A stretch of 64,000 nt of DNA from Peribacillus muralis. GTDB taxonomy: Bacteria; Bacillota; Bacilli; Bacillales; DSM-1321. The stretch lies in the NCBI RefSeq assembly GCF_001645685.2, contig NZ_CP017080.1:3153051-3217050 (forward strand). The letters are read 5' to 3'. The translations under genes and the position numbers were made by a program. Shown here one piece after another: positions 40,019-50,011 of the stretch. Under the pieces are notes generated by a model. The model saw nothing but the letters and a program-made list of their open reading frames with translations, did no database searches and was not told the origin of the DNA. The stretch's first letter is position 1. Each line of letters starts with the position of its first letter.

Positions 40019-41854
40019 TTATTTCTTAGGTGTCGTATCATCCATTTTCAAAACAGCCATGAAAGCTTCTTGCGGCACTTCAACGGATCCTACCTGCTTC
40101 ATCCGCTTTTTACCTTCTTTCTGTTTTTCAAGCAACTTACGTTTACGAGATATATCTCCGCCGTAACATTTAGCCAATACGTTTTTGCGCATTGCACTAA
40201 TTGAGGAACGGGCCACGATTTTCTGTCCGATGGCTGCTTGGATCGGCACTTCAAATTGTTGTCTCGGAATCAATTTCTTCAGTTTTTCAACAATGACTTT
40301 ACCGCGTTCGTAGGCAAAGTCTTTATGAACGATGAAGCTCAAGGCATCCACCGTTTCCCCATTTAGCAAGATATCCATCTTCACAAGCTTGGACGGTTTA
40401 TAACCGATCAACTCATAATCGAAGGAAGCATAGCCTCGCGTATTCGATTTCAATTGATCGAAGAAATCATACACGATTTCCGATAATGGTATTTCATAAT
40501 GAATGCTCACGCGTGTCTCATCGATATATTCCATGTCAATGAAGTTTCCGCGTTTGTTTTGACAAATTTCCATGATGGTCCCGACGAATTCAGTCGGTGC
40601 CATCATCGTTGCTTTTACATATGGCTCCTCGACGCGTTCAATCTTTTGGGCGTCAGGCATATTAGATGGGTTATCTACCTTCAGAACCGTTCCGTCCGTT
40701 TGGACGACATCGTAAATAACACTTGGGGCAGTGGTGATTAAATCGATTTTGAATTCACGTTCAATCCGTTCTTGAATGATTTCCATATGAAGAAGCCCAA
40801 GGAATCCGCAACGGAAGCCGAAGCCTAACGCTTGCGATGATTCCGCCTCGAACTGAAGCGCTGAATCGTTCAATTCCAGTTTTTCCAAAGCATCCCGGAG
40901 ATCATTGAACTTCGATGCGTCAATTGGATATAACCCGCAATATACCATCGGATTCATCTTCCTGTAACCTGGAAGCGGCTCTGTAGCACTGTTCACGGCA
41001 CTTGTGACCGTATCACCCACCGTCGTATCGCCGACGTTTTTGATGGCCGCTGTAAGGAAACCAACATCACCCACGTTCAGTTCATCGAGGAGCTGCGTTT
41101 TTGGATTGAAGACACCCAATTCCGTTACATCAAATTCCTTGCCCGTGGACATCATTTTAATTTTGTCGCCCACTTTTATGGAACCTTCGACAACACGGAT
41201 ATAGGCAACAACACCGCGATAGGCATCAAACAATGAATCGAAAATAAGCGCCTTGAAAGGGGCATCCGGATCTCCTTGAGGCGGCGGCACCAATTCAACC
41301 ACCTGCTCCAGAATCTCCTCGATCCCAATACCGGCTTTTGCCGAAGCCAACACCGCATCGGAAGCATCGAGGCCGATCACTTCTTCAATTTCTCCACGCA
41401 CCCTTTCCGGGTCAGCACTTGGCAAGTCGATCTTATTAATGACCGGAATGATTTCCAGGTTGTTATCCAAGGCCAAATACACATTAGCAAGCGTTTGGGC
41501 TTCAATGCCCTGAGCTGCATCAACGACAAGGACTGCACCCTCACAAGCTGCTAGGCTTCTTGAAACCTCGTACGTGAAATCGACATGCCCCGGTGTGTCG
41601 ATCAGATGGAAAATATATTCTTCTCCATCTTTCGCATTATATTTCAATTGAATTGCATTCAATTTAATCGTAATTCCACGCTCACGCTCTAAATCCATGG
41701 AATCCAGCAGTTGACTCTTCATTTCACGCTGAGTCATGGCGTTCGTTTTTTCAATGATGCGATCCGCCAATGTAGATTTACCATGATCAATATGAGCGAT
41801 GATGGAAAAGTTACGAATCTTGGATTGTCTTTTTAATTTTTCTTCTCTATTCAC
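40019..41854 (-). CDS. lepA: Translation elongation factor 4 (LepA)
   Basis: This 611-residue ribosome-associated GTPase has G1 [11 protein letters not shown]2 RERGITI, G3 DTPGHVDF and G4 NKID. EF-G-like domains and the LepA-specific C-terminus ([20 protein letters not shown]) follow. I use GTG 41854 ([17 protein letters not shown]), with GGGAGTG upstream and agreement with family length; the frame continues 47 codons further without homology. It ends at a terminator before hemW. Confidence 0.98.
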   Translation of the reverse strand: MNREEKLKRQSKIRNFSIIAHIDHGKSTLADRIIEKTNAMTQREMKSQLLDSMDLERERGITIKLNAIQLKYNAKDGEEYIFHLIDTPGHVDFTYEVSRSLAACEGAVLVVDAAQGIEAQTLANVYLALDNNLEIIPVINKIDLPSADPERVRGEIEEVIGLDASDAVLASAKAGIGIEEILEQVVELVPPPQGDPDAPFKALIFDSLFDAYRGVVAYIRVVEGSIKVGDKIKMMSTGKEFDVTELGVFNPKTQLLDELNVGDVGFLTAAIKNVGDTTVGDTVTSAVNSATEPLPGYRKMNPMVYCGLYPIDASKFNDLRDALEKLELNDSALQFEAESSQALGFGFRCGFLGLLHMEIIQERIEREFKIDLITTAPSVIYDVVQTDGTVLKVDNPSNMPDAQKIERVEEPYVKATMMAPTEFVGTIMEICQNKRGNFIDMEYIDETRVSIHYEIPLSEIVYDFFDQLKSNTRGYASFDYELIGYKPSKLVKMDILLNGETVDALSFIVHKDFAYERGKVIVEKLKKLIPRQQFEVPIQAAIGQKIVARSSISAMRKNVLAKCYGGDISRKRKLLEKQKEGKKRMKQVGSVEVPQEAFMAVLKMDDTTPKK

Positions 41855-41961
41855 AACATTCACTCCCACTAGTCGACACAATACACTATTTTTTATTATA
41901 TCAATAGAAAATGCAAGATTCAACAGAATAGTTACAAAAGAAGCATTCTTAAAGGGCAAAC

Positions 41962-42002
41962 CATAAAAAAAGGCTGCATTCCGGATGGGAAGCAACCCTT
42001 TT
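41962..42002 (-). terminator. Terminator after yqxA
   Basis: On minus, GGTTGCTTCC-CATCC-GGAATGCAGCC is followed by T7 and lies just after the yqxA stop. Confidence 0.85.
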
Positions 42003-42027
42003 GCTGGAGAAAGTACAACTTCTGGAA

Positions 42028-42351
42028 CTAAATCATGTCAATAAGCGCCTGAAAGGCCCCTGAGATGGTGTCACCAAGCGTTTTACCGATCGAGGAGAAA
42101 AAATTGAAGGCTTTCATTTCTTCAAGCCTTTCTTTTTTCGTCTCCAAATCATGGCTCGTTACTTTTTGGCCAAGGATATCGGCCTCCATCTCCCCTTGGT
42201 CTGATTGGTTGATGATGAATGCACTATTTAAAGAAGGATCTTCATACCCCTTCATTTTCTTCATCCCGTCATTCGCCTGCTGCATCCCAATCAGAACGCC
42301 TAAAAATAATACGAGTACAATCCCTGCACATTTCAACCAAAATCGAACCAT
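42028..42351 (-). CDS. yqxA: YqxA family protein (DUF3679)
   Basis: This 107-residue protein has one N-terminal membrane segment ([18 protein letters not shown], about 8-25) and an outward-facing helical tail with [21 protein letters not shown] 42351 is nine bases after AAAGGAG; an upstream ATG at 42372 overlaps the spoIIP stop and lacks a ribosome binding site. The location between spoIIP and lepA matches B. subtilis yqxA. Function is unknown; a sporulation link is inferred from the neighbour. Confidence 0.85.
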   Translation of the reverse strand: MVRFWLKCAGIVLVLFLGVLIGMQQANDGMKKMKGYEDPSLNSAFIINQSDQGEMEADILGQKVTSHDLETKKERLEEMKAFNFFSSIGKTLGDTISGAFQALIDMI

Positions 42352-42371
42352 TATGGAGATCTCCTTTCCCA

Positions 42372-43571
42372 TTACTTCGCTTCCGGTTCTCCGGACGTTT
42401 TATCCACCGCTTTCGCATCCCAATAAAATTCGCTGAAAACGTCTGAAAAGGCATCGACGGTTAAATACATTTCCTCAAAAGTATTGTCCACGCCGCCAAC
42501 CTCGATTAACATGGCATTGCCTGATAAATCCTGATTATATATACCATTATGGGTAGATCCGCCCTGTTTCATAACCCCGCGGGAAATGCCTGGGTATTTT
42601 TTCTCCAAGGCTTTATGCAGTTTGTTTGCAAGAGCGGCATTTTTTTCAAAGTTAGGATTATTACCGCCAATCACGAAGGCGATTTTTGCATATTGCTTGC
42701 CGTTAATCGTAATCGTCGTATATTTTTTGCGTTTCGAATCCCGGTGGATATCAATGAGATACTCCAAATCCTTGTTAGTGGCCAAAGCCGTCTGAACGGA
42801 TTTTCGAGATTCTTGATAGGATTTGTTGTAGTTCAGTCCTTTGTTATTCAAATTGCCCATGATATCCGTTTTATCGAGCGAAGATCCGATTCCTTTATCA
42901 GCAAGATCCTTAGACATTCGCTCCCCAAGTTTCGTTATGTTAATTTGAGAGTGATAGGCGAGATTCGGATTCGTCACACCCTTTAGATAAGGAAGATAAG
43001 ATTCCCGATTGTGGCTATGATAGATTTCGACCACCTTCCGCCCATTGGTGGTTTGGTTAGGCTGGTTGGCATCTCCCTTTTCAGGTTCTTCAATTTCATC
43101 CAGATTTTGCAGGGATGCATCCCGGTCTTCATTCAATACGTCCACAGGCGGCGAGGATTCATAAGGCATGTTCGTATAATTCGTTCCTTCTCCAGCCACG
43201 AGAATCTCATTATCAAAAATCGAGAAACCAGGAAGTTCCCTGCCAAGTAAACTGCGCGGGTCCTCCAATGATATGTTGGTTGATACTTTTATCAGCTGAT
43301 CCGTGATCACCGATTCTTTTTTGCCCTCAGGCAATGCGTTAAAAAAGTATTGGTTTTCATTAGCCATCATCGAAAACAGCATTTTCCCTGAAAATTGGTT
43401 GGCTACGGTATGTACCGAATCGGAAGATATCCGATACTCCGGTTTCAGGGAAGTCATGACCCCACTGATTGAAAAAACAAAAAGAAGCAAGGCGAGAATA
43501 CCTAGAAATGTTTTTATGATCGTTGTTCCGTGAATGGCTGTTATGATCCCTGGGGAATTTCTTCTTTTCAT
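42372..43571 (-). CDS. spoIIP: Stage II sporulation protein P (SpoIIP)
   Basis: SpoIIP is a cell-wall amidase and endopeptidase that works with SpoIID and SpoIIM to dissolve septal peptidoglycan for engulfment. One N-terminal membrane helix (FLGILALLLFVFSISGVM, about 22-39) is followed by a disordered linker. The catalytic domain has EIYHSHNRESYLP, LIDIHRDS and LIEVGGVDNT. The 399-residue length is normal. Its partners are not in this window. It follows gpr. Confidence 0.96.
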   Translation of the reverse strand: MKRRNSPGIITAIHGTTIIKTFLGILALLLFVFSISGVMTSLKPEYRISSDSVHTVANQFSGKMLFSMMANENQYFFNALPEGKKESVITDQLIKVSTNISLEDPRSLLGRELPGFSIFDNEILVAGEGTNYTNMPYESSPPVDVLNEDRDASLQNLDEIEEPEKGDANQPNQTTNGRKVVEIYHSHNRESYLPYLKGVTNPNLAYHSQINITKLGERMSKDLADKGIGSSLDKTDIMGNLNNKGLNYNKSYQESRKSVQTALATNKDLEYLIDIHRDSKRKKYTTITINGKQYAKIAFVIGGNNPNFEKNAALANKLHKALEKKYPGISRGVMKQGGSTHNGIYNQDLSGNAMLIEVGGVDNTFEEMYLTVDAFSDVFSEFYWDAKAVDKTSGEPEAK

Positions 43572-43656
43572 CCTTCCACCCTCTCTATAGCTTGTCTATT
43601 AATACTTATGACTTTGCTAGAAAGGGTAGAACACCATTTTTGGGCACAAACATGAT

Positions 43657-44775
43657 TCAGCGGGTGTAGTATCCGGCATTATCTTGATTGATTGATTTAT
43701 GCAGGGCTGCGTTAAGCCCATTCGCTATCAAATTAGCCATATCCTCAATGAAAACATCGACTTCCTTCGGTGTAACCATTAAATTTTGCCCGAGAGGTGA
43801 CAGCACTTCATAGATCAACTTCCGTTTTTCGTCATCGGGAAGAACCCCGATCATCCCCATGAAAGTTTGGCGTTCCTTCTCCCCTGGCATGTCCTCATCG
43901 GTAAGCTTTGTACGCTTGCCAAAACTAAATCCAGCAGGTGCCAAGGAGCGTGATGGCCTGTCCCCTTCATTCAGCTCCTTGCCAAAGTGCTTCAAAATAT
44001 AATCGATCGTATCGCTCGCAATCGATACGGCATCGACGACCGTGGGAATCCCTATCGCTATGACGGGAACCCCCAGTGTATCCTGACTCAGCTCTTTCCG
44101 CTTATTCCCTACACCAGAACCTGGATGAATGCCGGTATCGGTAATTTGGATCGTGGAATTGACACGGTCGATCGAGCGTGCAGCCAGGGCATCCACGACA
44201 ATCAGGAAATCCGGTTTGCTTTTCTCGATGACACCTTTTATGATGTCACTCGTCTCAATGCCGGTAATCCCCATTACACCTGGTGAAATCGCACTGACTG
44301 GCCGATACCCTTCTTTAACGGACCCCGGCTGCAACTCGAACAAATGTCTTGTGACGACAAGATTCTCAATGACTGCAGGTCCCAGAGCATCGGGAGTTAC
44401 ATTCCAATTACCAAGTCCCACAACTAAGCAGCTGTGTTCTTGGGTGATTTTATTCCGTTGCAGGAAGTAAGCCAGTTCATTGGCGAACACCTTTTCCACC
44501 CGGTGCTGTGTATCCGTATCCTGTTGGCGAATCCCCTGGACCTCGATCGTCAAATAGCTGCCCTGTTTTTTGCCGATCTCCTTTTCTCCCTCAGCCGTGA
44601 CCTCGACCAAGGAAACCTTCAGCTCATCTACTTCTTTTTCCTTTATGATGACCCCTTCGATATGGGATACATCCACTTCCTCAACGACACCTTTATGTTC
44701 AAGGGCAATTTCCTTTGCTTCAATTGCCAAATCTGTCCGAATTCCATATTCACTAAGGTCCAAATGATTTTCCAT
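43657..44775 (-). CDS. gpr: Germination protease Gpr
   Basis: This spore protease is made as a zymogen in the forespore and degrades small acid-soluble proteins at germination. In the 372-residue A25-family protein the propeptide region [17 protein letters not shown] is followed by core motifs including [24 protein letters not shown] and [28 protein letters not shown] precedes ATG 44775. A sigma-G-like promoter lies upstream. Confidence 0.97.
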   Translation of the reverse strand: MENHLDLSEYGIRTDLAIEAKEIALEHKGVVEEVDVSHIEGVIIKEKEVDELKVSLVEVTAEGEKEIGKKQGSYLTIEVQGIRQQDTDTQHRVEKVFANELAYFLQRNKITQEHSCLVVGLGNWNVTPDALGPAVIENLVVTRHLFELQPGSVKEGYRPVSAISPGVMGITGIETSDIIKGVIEKSKPDFLIVVDALAARSIDRVNSTIQITDTGIHPGSGVGNKRKELSQDTLGVPVIAIGIPTVVDAVSIASDTIDYILKHFGKELNEGDRPSRSLAPAGFSFGKRTKLTDEDMPGEKERQTFMGMIGVLPDDEKRKLIYEVLSPLGQNLMVTPKEVDVFIEDMANLIANGLNAALHKSINQDNAGYYTR

Positions 44776-44835
44776 AGCGCCCTCCTGCTGTTTGAATTGT
44801 AATCCAATCTAGTAATTTCCATAGTCTCTCTTAAA

Positions 44836-44866
44836 CATTCTGTCGTTTTTGCTTTTTTATTATTCA
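44836..44866 (-). promoter_or_regulatory. Candidate sigma-G promoter of gpr
   Basis: On minus, a perfect TGAATA (44866-44861) lies 18 bases from CAGAATG (44842-44836), a partial match to the sigma-G -10 CATACTA. Forespore control of gpr is established in B. subtilis. Confidence 0.5.
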
Positions 44867-44945
44867 TTTTTTTGGTACAATGAATGGTGACGAGATGAAT
44901 TTATTTTTGAAATTATAATTCCTTTTCGATTCTCAATCTGAAGTA

Positions 44946-44974
44946 TTGCATATTTATGAGCAGTCTGATAGAAT
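44946..44974 (+). promoter_or_regulatory. Sigma-A promoter of rpsT
   Basis: TTGCAT (44946-44951) and TAGAAT (44969-44974) are 17 bases apart. A dyad AATAGCAC-TT-GTGCTATT (44972-44989) overlaps the -10 and the start-point. Confidence 0.75.
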
Positions 44975-45050
44975 AGCACTTGTGCTATTTGATATGGATT
45001 TGAAAAGTCGAGTTCATATAATCTCGATTTCTTTGTAGGAGGTGAACGGA

Positions 45051-45317
45051 ATGCCAAACATTAAATCTGCTATTAAACGTGTGAAAATCAACGACAAAAA
45101 ACGCGTACAAAACATTACAGTTCGATCTACTATGCGTACTACAGTGAAAAATGCTGAAGTTGCATTAGCTGGTGAAAACGTTGAAGCTGCTAAAGAAGCC
45201 CTATTAACAGCTGCTGTGAAATTAGACAAAGCTGCATCTAAAGGATTAATCCATAAAAATGCGGCAGCCCGTAAAAAATCTCGTTTAGCGAAAAGACTTA
45301 ACGCTCTTAACGCATAA
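45051..45317 (+). CDS. rpsT: 30S ribosomal protein S20
   Basis: This 88-residue S20 begins MPNIKSAIKRVKINDKKR and contains STMRTTVKNAEVAL and the C-terminal LIHKNAAARKKSRLAKRL. AGGAGGTG precedes ATG 45051; an in-frame GTG three codons earlier lies within that site. It is monocistronic with its own promoter and terminator. Confidence 0.98.
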   Translation: MPNIKSAIKRVKINDKKRVQNITVRSTMRTTVKNAEVALAGENVEAAKEALLTAAVKLDKAASKGLIHKNAAARKKSRLAKRLNALNA

Positions 45318-45330
45318 TGACAAAAAATTA

Positions 45331-45357
45331 AACGATCCAACCGGATCGTTTTTTTTG
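45331..45357 (+). terminator. Terminator after rpsT
   Basis: AACGATCC-AACC-GGATCGTT is followed by an uninterrupted T-run. Confidence 0.92.
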
Positions 45358-45447
45358 TGCCTTATTTTCCATGTATTCGCAGTGTCCCATCAATTTTGAA
45401 CATTCTCCCCTTCCCACTTTGGATGACAGAAAAAAGTAACTTTAAAC

Positions 45448-45484
45448 ATGAATAAGGTGACAGCAATGCTGTCACCTTATTCAT
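45448..45484. repeat. 37-bp perfect palindrome at the end of holA
   Basis: Two 17-base arms, ATGAATAAGGTGACAGC and its exact complement, flank a three-base loop. It begins one base from the holA stop. There is no adjacent T-run in either direction, so it is not a standard intrinsic terminator. Confidence 0.85.
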
Positions 45485-46491
45485 CATCTAATTTTCAAGA
45501 GCAGCAATTCAAGCGTTATCGCCTTATCTGCTTGGCCGGTTTTCATTTTATAATCCGCCTCCGCCAAATCGTTCATGATGCCCAATAGCTCGCGTTCCTG
45601 GAATTTCCCGGTCTTTTCAAGTGCGAGCTTTACCCTGAAAGGATGCACCTTTAATTGCCCGGCAATTTTTTGCTGGCTGTATCCTTGACGGGAAAGCTCC
45701 TTCACTTGATACATGAGCCTGACTTGTCCAGCCATCACACTCAATATCTTGATCGGCTCCTCGTTCTGACGGAGAAGGTCGTGCAAAATCGTCATCGCAC
45801 TCTCCATCTTCCGCTGTAACACATGGTCAACAAGCGTGAAAATATTCTGTTCAAGTGATTTAGCAACAAGCTTTTCCACAATCTCGGCGGTGATGTGTTT
45901 ATCGGCTTCCACATAAAGCAACATTTTATCCAATTCATTCGTCAGCATCATAAGATTCGTTCCTGCAAGTTCAAGTAAAAGCTCTATGGCCTGCTCATCA
46001 ATACGGACAGAACCTACCCGCTCCCTAACCCACCCCTTCAACTCATGATCACCAAGCTTCTTCGCTTCAACGAGAACCGCTTTTCGCTTCAGTTCCTTAG
46101 TGATTTTCTTTCGTTCATCCAACTTCTCATAGGGCGCAGTCAGGACGACGATCGAATAAGGGACGGGATCAGCCAAATAAGCTTCAAGTCTCTTCACATC
46201 GTGCTCAACTCTCGACTTCGCTTTTTCAGCAGTCAGAAAAAATGGGTTTTGCATGAAAACGAGTCGACGCTCCCCGATAAAGGGTAGTGTTTCTACATCT
46301 TCGAGCGCCGTTTCAACAGGCGTCTCTTCCAAGTCAAATTGAGAAAAATTGAAATCCATCTCATCTTCATGAAGGACATTTTCAATTAAAAGCTGCTTCG
46401 TTTCATTAATAAGGTAGGCCTCCGTCCCAAACAACAAGTACACTGGCGCGAATTGCCCTTTTTTTATGCTCTTCCAAACGTCTAATACCAA
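45484..46491 (-). CDS. holA: DNA polymerase III subunit delta
   Basis: The delta subunit of the clamp loader opens the beta clamp. The 335-residue protein shows VYLLFGTEAYLINET, LPFIGERRLVFMQNP, VLTAPYEKLDERKKITK, KSLEQNIFTLVD and LLRQNEEPIKIL. The arrangement matches B. subtilis YqeN. I place the start at TTG 46491 (MVLDVWKSIKKG), six bases after GAGGCGG; ATG 46506 adds five residues without homology. Confidence 0.93.
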   Translation of the reverse strand: MVLDVWKSIKKGQFAPVYLLFGTEAYLINETKQLLIENVLHEDEMDFNFSQFDLEETPVETALEDVETLPFIGERRLVFMQNPFFLTAEKAKSRVEHDVKRLEAYLADPVPYSIVVLTAPYEKLDERKKITKELKRKAVLVEAKKLGDHELKGWVRERVGSVRIDEQAIELLLELAGTNLMMLTNELDKMLLYVEADKHITAEIVEKLVAKSLEQNIFTLVDHVLQRKMESAMTILHDLLRQNEEPIKILSVMAGQVRLMYQVKELSRQGYSQQKIAGQLKVHPFRVKLALEKTGKFQERELLGIMNDLAEADYKMKTGQADKAITLELLLLKIR

Positions 46492-46836
46492 TAGAATCCG
46501 CCTCATTTTTTATGTATTCTTCTCTAATGGTATAGGTGGATTGACCATTTGACAAGCGATAAAAGGGAACTAGCCCCCTAAAGGACTAATTCCGGATCTA
46601 TATGAACACTTTCAAGAAAGGCCCGGGTAATCTTCCTTGAAAGCGGGTAAAGTATTCATGTAGAACAAATTTCGAGCTTTTCTTTTTTCACTTGCTTTGT
46701 TTGTACTTTTATTTTGACCTCATAACCGTAAACTATTTGTGACAACTCTTGTCAGTAAAGGAAATGAAGAAGTATGACCTGTAGATTTTTTATTGGTAAT
46801 GTTTTATACTATTAGCAGAAATAGGAGGGGTAAATC
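46492..46836. other. Intergenic region between holA and yqzM
   Basis: No gene is visible in these 345 bases. A long imperfect dyad lies at 46598-46663 (CTATATGAA...CTTTCAAG and CTTGAAAG...TTCATGTAG). A TATACT at about 46806 may be the yqzM -10, but its -35 is unclear. Confidence 0.6.
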
Positions 46837-46971
46837 ATGAACGAATTCGAAAAGAATGTCCAATCTAAGACAGATGACGTCGCCGATTCCGCAATCGGAT
46901 TCATCGGATCTTTTGTATTTTTCGCTGCCATGTTCACCATAGCTGTCGTCATCAAAGCTGTCGGATCCTGA
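46837..46971 (+). CDS. yqzM: Small membrane protein YqzM
   Basis: This 44-residue protein opens MNEFEKNVQSKTDDVADSAI and ends with one hydrophobic segment (FIGSFVFFAAMFTIAVVIKA). AGGAGGGG lies eight bases before ATG 46837. Sequence and position, opposite comEC, match the YqzM family. Function is unknown. It is shorter than usual gene-calling limits. Confidence 0.88.
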   Translation: MNEFEKNVQSKTDDVADSAIGFIGSFVFFAAMFTIAVVIKAVGS

Positions 46972-46993
46972 TTTCTGCACTTATTTTTCTGGA

Positions 46994-47028
46994 ATGGGGC
47001 TGCTTTTGCAGCCTTTTTCTTTTTGATT
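46994..47028 (+). terminator. Terminator after yqzM
   Basis: GGGCTGC-TTTT-GCAGCC is followed by TTTTTCTTTTT, ahead of the convergent comEC end. Confidence 0.88.
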
Positions 47029-47039
47029 TCTACAACATA

Positions 47040-49352
47040 CTATGGAATAGTCTTCCGAAAGGTTCCTTTCCTTTTGTAATACTTGTAAATGATGGAGCCA
47101 TCTTCATCCGTCCTGAACACCCTAATTCGATGTGCTTCCAGATTTCCTAAGACGTCCTGATGGGGATGACCGTATCTATTATCTTTTCCGGCTGAAATCA
47201 ACGCAACTCCCGGCTGCAGCTGCAGAAGGAAAGGCTCGGAGGTAGATGTCTTGCTGCCATGGTGGCCTACCTTCAATACATCCGCCTGCAATCGCGGAAA
47301 AGCTGTCACCAGCTTCCTTTCCCCCTCCTCCTCCACATCTCCCGTCAAGATCCATGATAGGCCCCCAAGCTCCGTGTATATAACGATTGAAGAATCATTC
47401 TTGTTTTCCTCTTTTCCCTCTGGATTAAGAACGAAAAACGCAGCTCCGCCCGCTACCCACCTGTCCCCTCTTTTACTTACTGACATCTGCACTTTTTTAC
47501 TCCTTGCAATCGAAACAAAGTCCAGATCGCGATATTGCTCTTCACTGCCGCCTCCGATGACGATTTCTTCCACTTTGAAATGTTCGATTAATTCTTTCGC
47601 ACTTCCTACATGATCTGCATCCGCATGAGTCAGGATCAGTTTATCCAATTGATGGATTCCCTTACTTTTCAATAAGGGAATGATGATATCGTCCGCAGTG
47701 TTGAACTTCTTCCGACTTTGCGCCCACGGCTCTACGGGAAATGTTATCTGCCCGCCTGTATCGATCAAATAATTGCCACGATCAAACGGCAGGATGATTA
47801 AAATGGAATCACCTTGTCCAATATCGATTATTTGCACTTCCCCAAAGGGTGACAACTTTTGTATATTATATTGAAAAAACAAAAGCACAATCAGAATCCC
47901 CCACCACCATTTGCTTTTTTCAAAAGATTTCTCCCAAGTGAGGAATAGCCCCAACAGGGATACAACTAGTAAGGACATCACGATAAAATGGGGCTTTCCA
48001 AAGACAATGGAGGCTAAAGGCAAATTGGAGGCTGCATCGGCAGCTTTATTGGAGAGGGAGAAGCAGACATTCAATATCAAGATAAACAGCTCGCCTAATG
48101 CAGGGAATAGTACATGACAAATGAGGGCAATCAAAGAAAGAGGCAGCAAAACAATTGAATAAAGCGGAACATACACGACATTCAGGGACACTCCAAGAAA
48201 AGAGGCTTCATAAAAGTGAAAAAGCAAAATCGGAAGGGCCGTCAATTGGCAGATGAGGCTAATCATGAATAACTGCAGCATTTTTTGCGGGTAGCGCAAG
48301 AAGATGCTTGAGGACATGATTATGGAAAAAGTAACGGCAAACGAGAGTTGAAAACCGATATCATAAAGCATATTGGGCCGAAAGAACAACAATGCGATAT
48401 AAACCAGTCCAATCGTGGATCCTGCGGAGACTCGCTTTTTGAATAACAAAAATAAAAAGAATAGCATCGCCATGAAACAGGAACGAACGACAGATGGACT
48501 GCCTCCGGAGAGCACCATATAAACGGGCAGGAAGATTAGAAGGACGATAATCATCCTTTCCCGGGTAATTCCAATCCTGATGCCTAAGTAAAATAACATC
48601 CCTGTCAAAAAACTGACGTGAAGCCCTGATATCGCCAATAAATGCACCAAACCAAGCCTTTGATAATTAGTAAGGTCATCTTCATCGATATAGGTTTGGT
48701 CACCGAATATGAGAGCAGTGACAAAGCCGCTTGATTCTTGTGGAAAGTGCTCCTCAATATGCGCAATTCCCCTCATCCGTAAATTACGTATCTTACTGAC
48801 AATCGAGTTTCCTTCATTGACGCATTCTTGAAACGTAATGGATTCAGCTTTCAAGATCCAATGAGTGCTATTGCGCTTAAGATAGCGTTGATAATCGAAA
48901 CCGTTTTCATTCCTTTGTTTGTCGGGAATCATCAGGCTCCCTTCGACTGGGCAAGTTAAGCCGATCCGTAAACTTCTGCCCAGCGTTTCTTTTTCTTGCT
49001 CAGAGCCCATTTTATAACGGAGCATGAGCCTTTCGCCGTGCTTACTGACGATGACGCCTTTTAATGACTTCCCATCTATATGCGGCTGGTCGGTGAAGGT
49101 GATGGTAAAACGATTTTCCGTCCCCTCATACATGGTTTCGTTTCGATGTTCGAAATGGAAAGCCGCCCCAAAAAAAATCACGATCACCACTACATGCAGG
49201 CTGAGGGCCGCAGCACTCAGCCGCAACGAATAATAGAGGAAGCTGAGAAAGATCATGATCATGATCACGATCAGTTGCGTTACATTTAATGATGAATGGG
49301 CCGCTACGCCAAAAGTGGCTGAAACGGCTAATAAAAGAAGGTGTCTTTCCAT
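47040..49352 (-). CDS. comEC: DNA-uptake channel protein ComEC/Rec2
   Basis: This 770-residue competence protein forms the inner-membrane channel for transforming DNA. Two N-terminal helices and an OB-like DUF4131 region (about 60-180) precede the Competence domain. That domain has many membrane segments (about 210-500) and the signatures LGLVHLLAISGLHVS and GGSPSVVRSCFMA. A C-terminal metallo-beta-lactamase domain has IDIGQGDSILI, ILTHADADHVGS and VGHHGSKTSTSE. The gene is full length. It lies 18 bases after comEB in the comE operon. Confidence 0.96.
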   Translation of the reverse strand: MERHLLLLAVSATFGVAAHSSLNVTQLIVIMIMIFLSFLYYSLRLSAAALSLHVVVIVIFFGAAFHFEHRNETMYEGTENRFTITFTDQPHIDGKSLKGVIVSKHGERLMLRYKMGSEQEKETLGRSLRIGLTCPVEGSLMIPDKQRNENGFDYQRYLKRNSTHWILKAESITFQECVNEGNSIVSKIRNLRMRGIAHIEEHFPQESSGFVTALIFGDQTYIDEDDLTNYQRLGLVHLLAISGLHVSFLTGMLFYLGIRIGITRERMIIVLLIFLPVYMVLSGGSPSVVRSCFMAMLFFLFLLFKKRVSAGSTIGLVYIALLFFRPNMLYDIGFQLSFAVTFSIIMSSSIFLRYPQKMLQLFMISLICQLTALPILLFHFYEASFLGVSLNVVYVPLYSIVLLPLSLIALICHVLFPALGELFILILNVCFSLSNKAADAASNLPLASIVFGKPHFIVMSLLVVSLLGLFLTWEKSFEKSKWWWGILIVLLFFQYNIQKLSPFGEVQIIDIGQGDSILIILPFDRGNYLIDTGGQITFPVEPWAQSRKKFNTADDIIIPLLKSKGIHQLDKLILTHADADHVGSAKELIEHFKVEEIVIGGGSEEQYRDLDFVSIARSKKVQMSVSKRGDRWVAGGAAFFVLNPEGKEENKNDSSIVIYTELGGLSWILTGDVEEEGERKLVTAFPRLQADVLKVGHHGSKTSTSEPFLLQLQPGVALISAGKDNRYGHPHQDVLGNLEAHRIRVFRTDEDGSIIYKYYKRKGTFRKTIP

Positions 49353-49370
49353 ACCTGCACCTCCGTCAAT

Positions 49371-49931
49371 CTACTTAGCGAATATTTGTTTCGCCTGCCT
49401 TTCAAGCTCCGATACCGCTTCTTTTTCTAACCCTGTTTGTTCAAGTTGGGCCAGTAAGGTACGTACAAAGTCTTGTTTTTCTTTTCCGTTAACGTCGATG
49501 GCCCCTCTTGCTTCAACTTTTTCTGTCCTGACACCTGCCTGCTTGAACAAATCAAGTGCATATGGATGATTTTTATAATCCTCCGCATAAAAAACGGCTT
49601 TAATTCCAGCTTGAATGAGCGATTTACAGCATTGCAAGCAAGGAAAATGGGTCACGTAAATCTCTGCTCCATCAGTCGGCACCCCGAATTTTGCACATTG
49701 CAGGAGTGCGTTCATTTCAGCATGTATCGTCCTGACACAATGGTTATCGATTACGTAACAGCCATCATCTATACAGTGCGTCCCTCCAGCAATGGAGCCG
49801 TTGTATCCTCCTGCAATGATCCGATTATCCCTGACGATCGTCGCCCCTACGGTCAGGCGCGTACATGTGCTTCTTAACGCTAATAAATGGCTTTGTGCCA
49901 TGAAATATTGATCCCAGCTAATCCTGTTCAT
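49371..49931 (-). CDS. comEB: dCMP deaminase family protein ComEB
   Basis: This 186-residue zinc deaminase of the dCMP type has CTRLTVGATIVRD, the catalytic TIHAEMNALLQ (about 69-79) and zinc cysteines in HFPCLQCCKSL (about 94-104). It is encoded in the comE operon; it deaminates dCMP to dUMP in related species but is dispensable for transformation in B. subtilis. Confidence 0.95.
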   Translation of the reverse strand: MNRISWDQYFMAQSHLLALRSTCTRLTVGATIVRDNRIIAGGYNGSIAGGTHCIDDGCYVIDNHCVRTIHAEMNALLQCAKFGVPTDGAEIYVTHFPCLQCCKSLIQAGIKAVFYAEDYKNHPYALDLFKQAGVRTEKVEARGAIDVNGKEKQDFVRTLLAQLEQTGLEKEAVSELERQAKQIFAK

Positions 49932-50011
49932 GTTGAAGTATCCCCTTATTTAAAAATGATTTTCTTCAATTTTACCCTCTTGCTGTCCATTTGTGTAGTC
50001 CCTTCAAGCAT

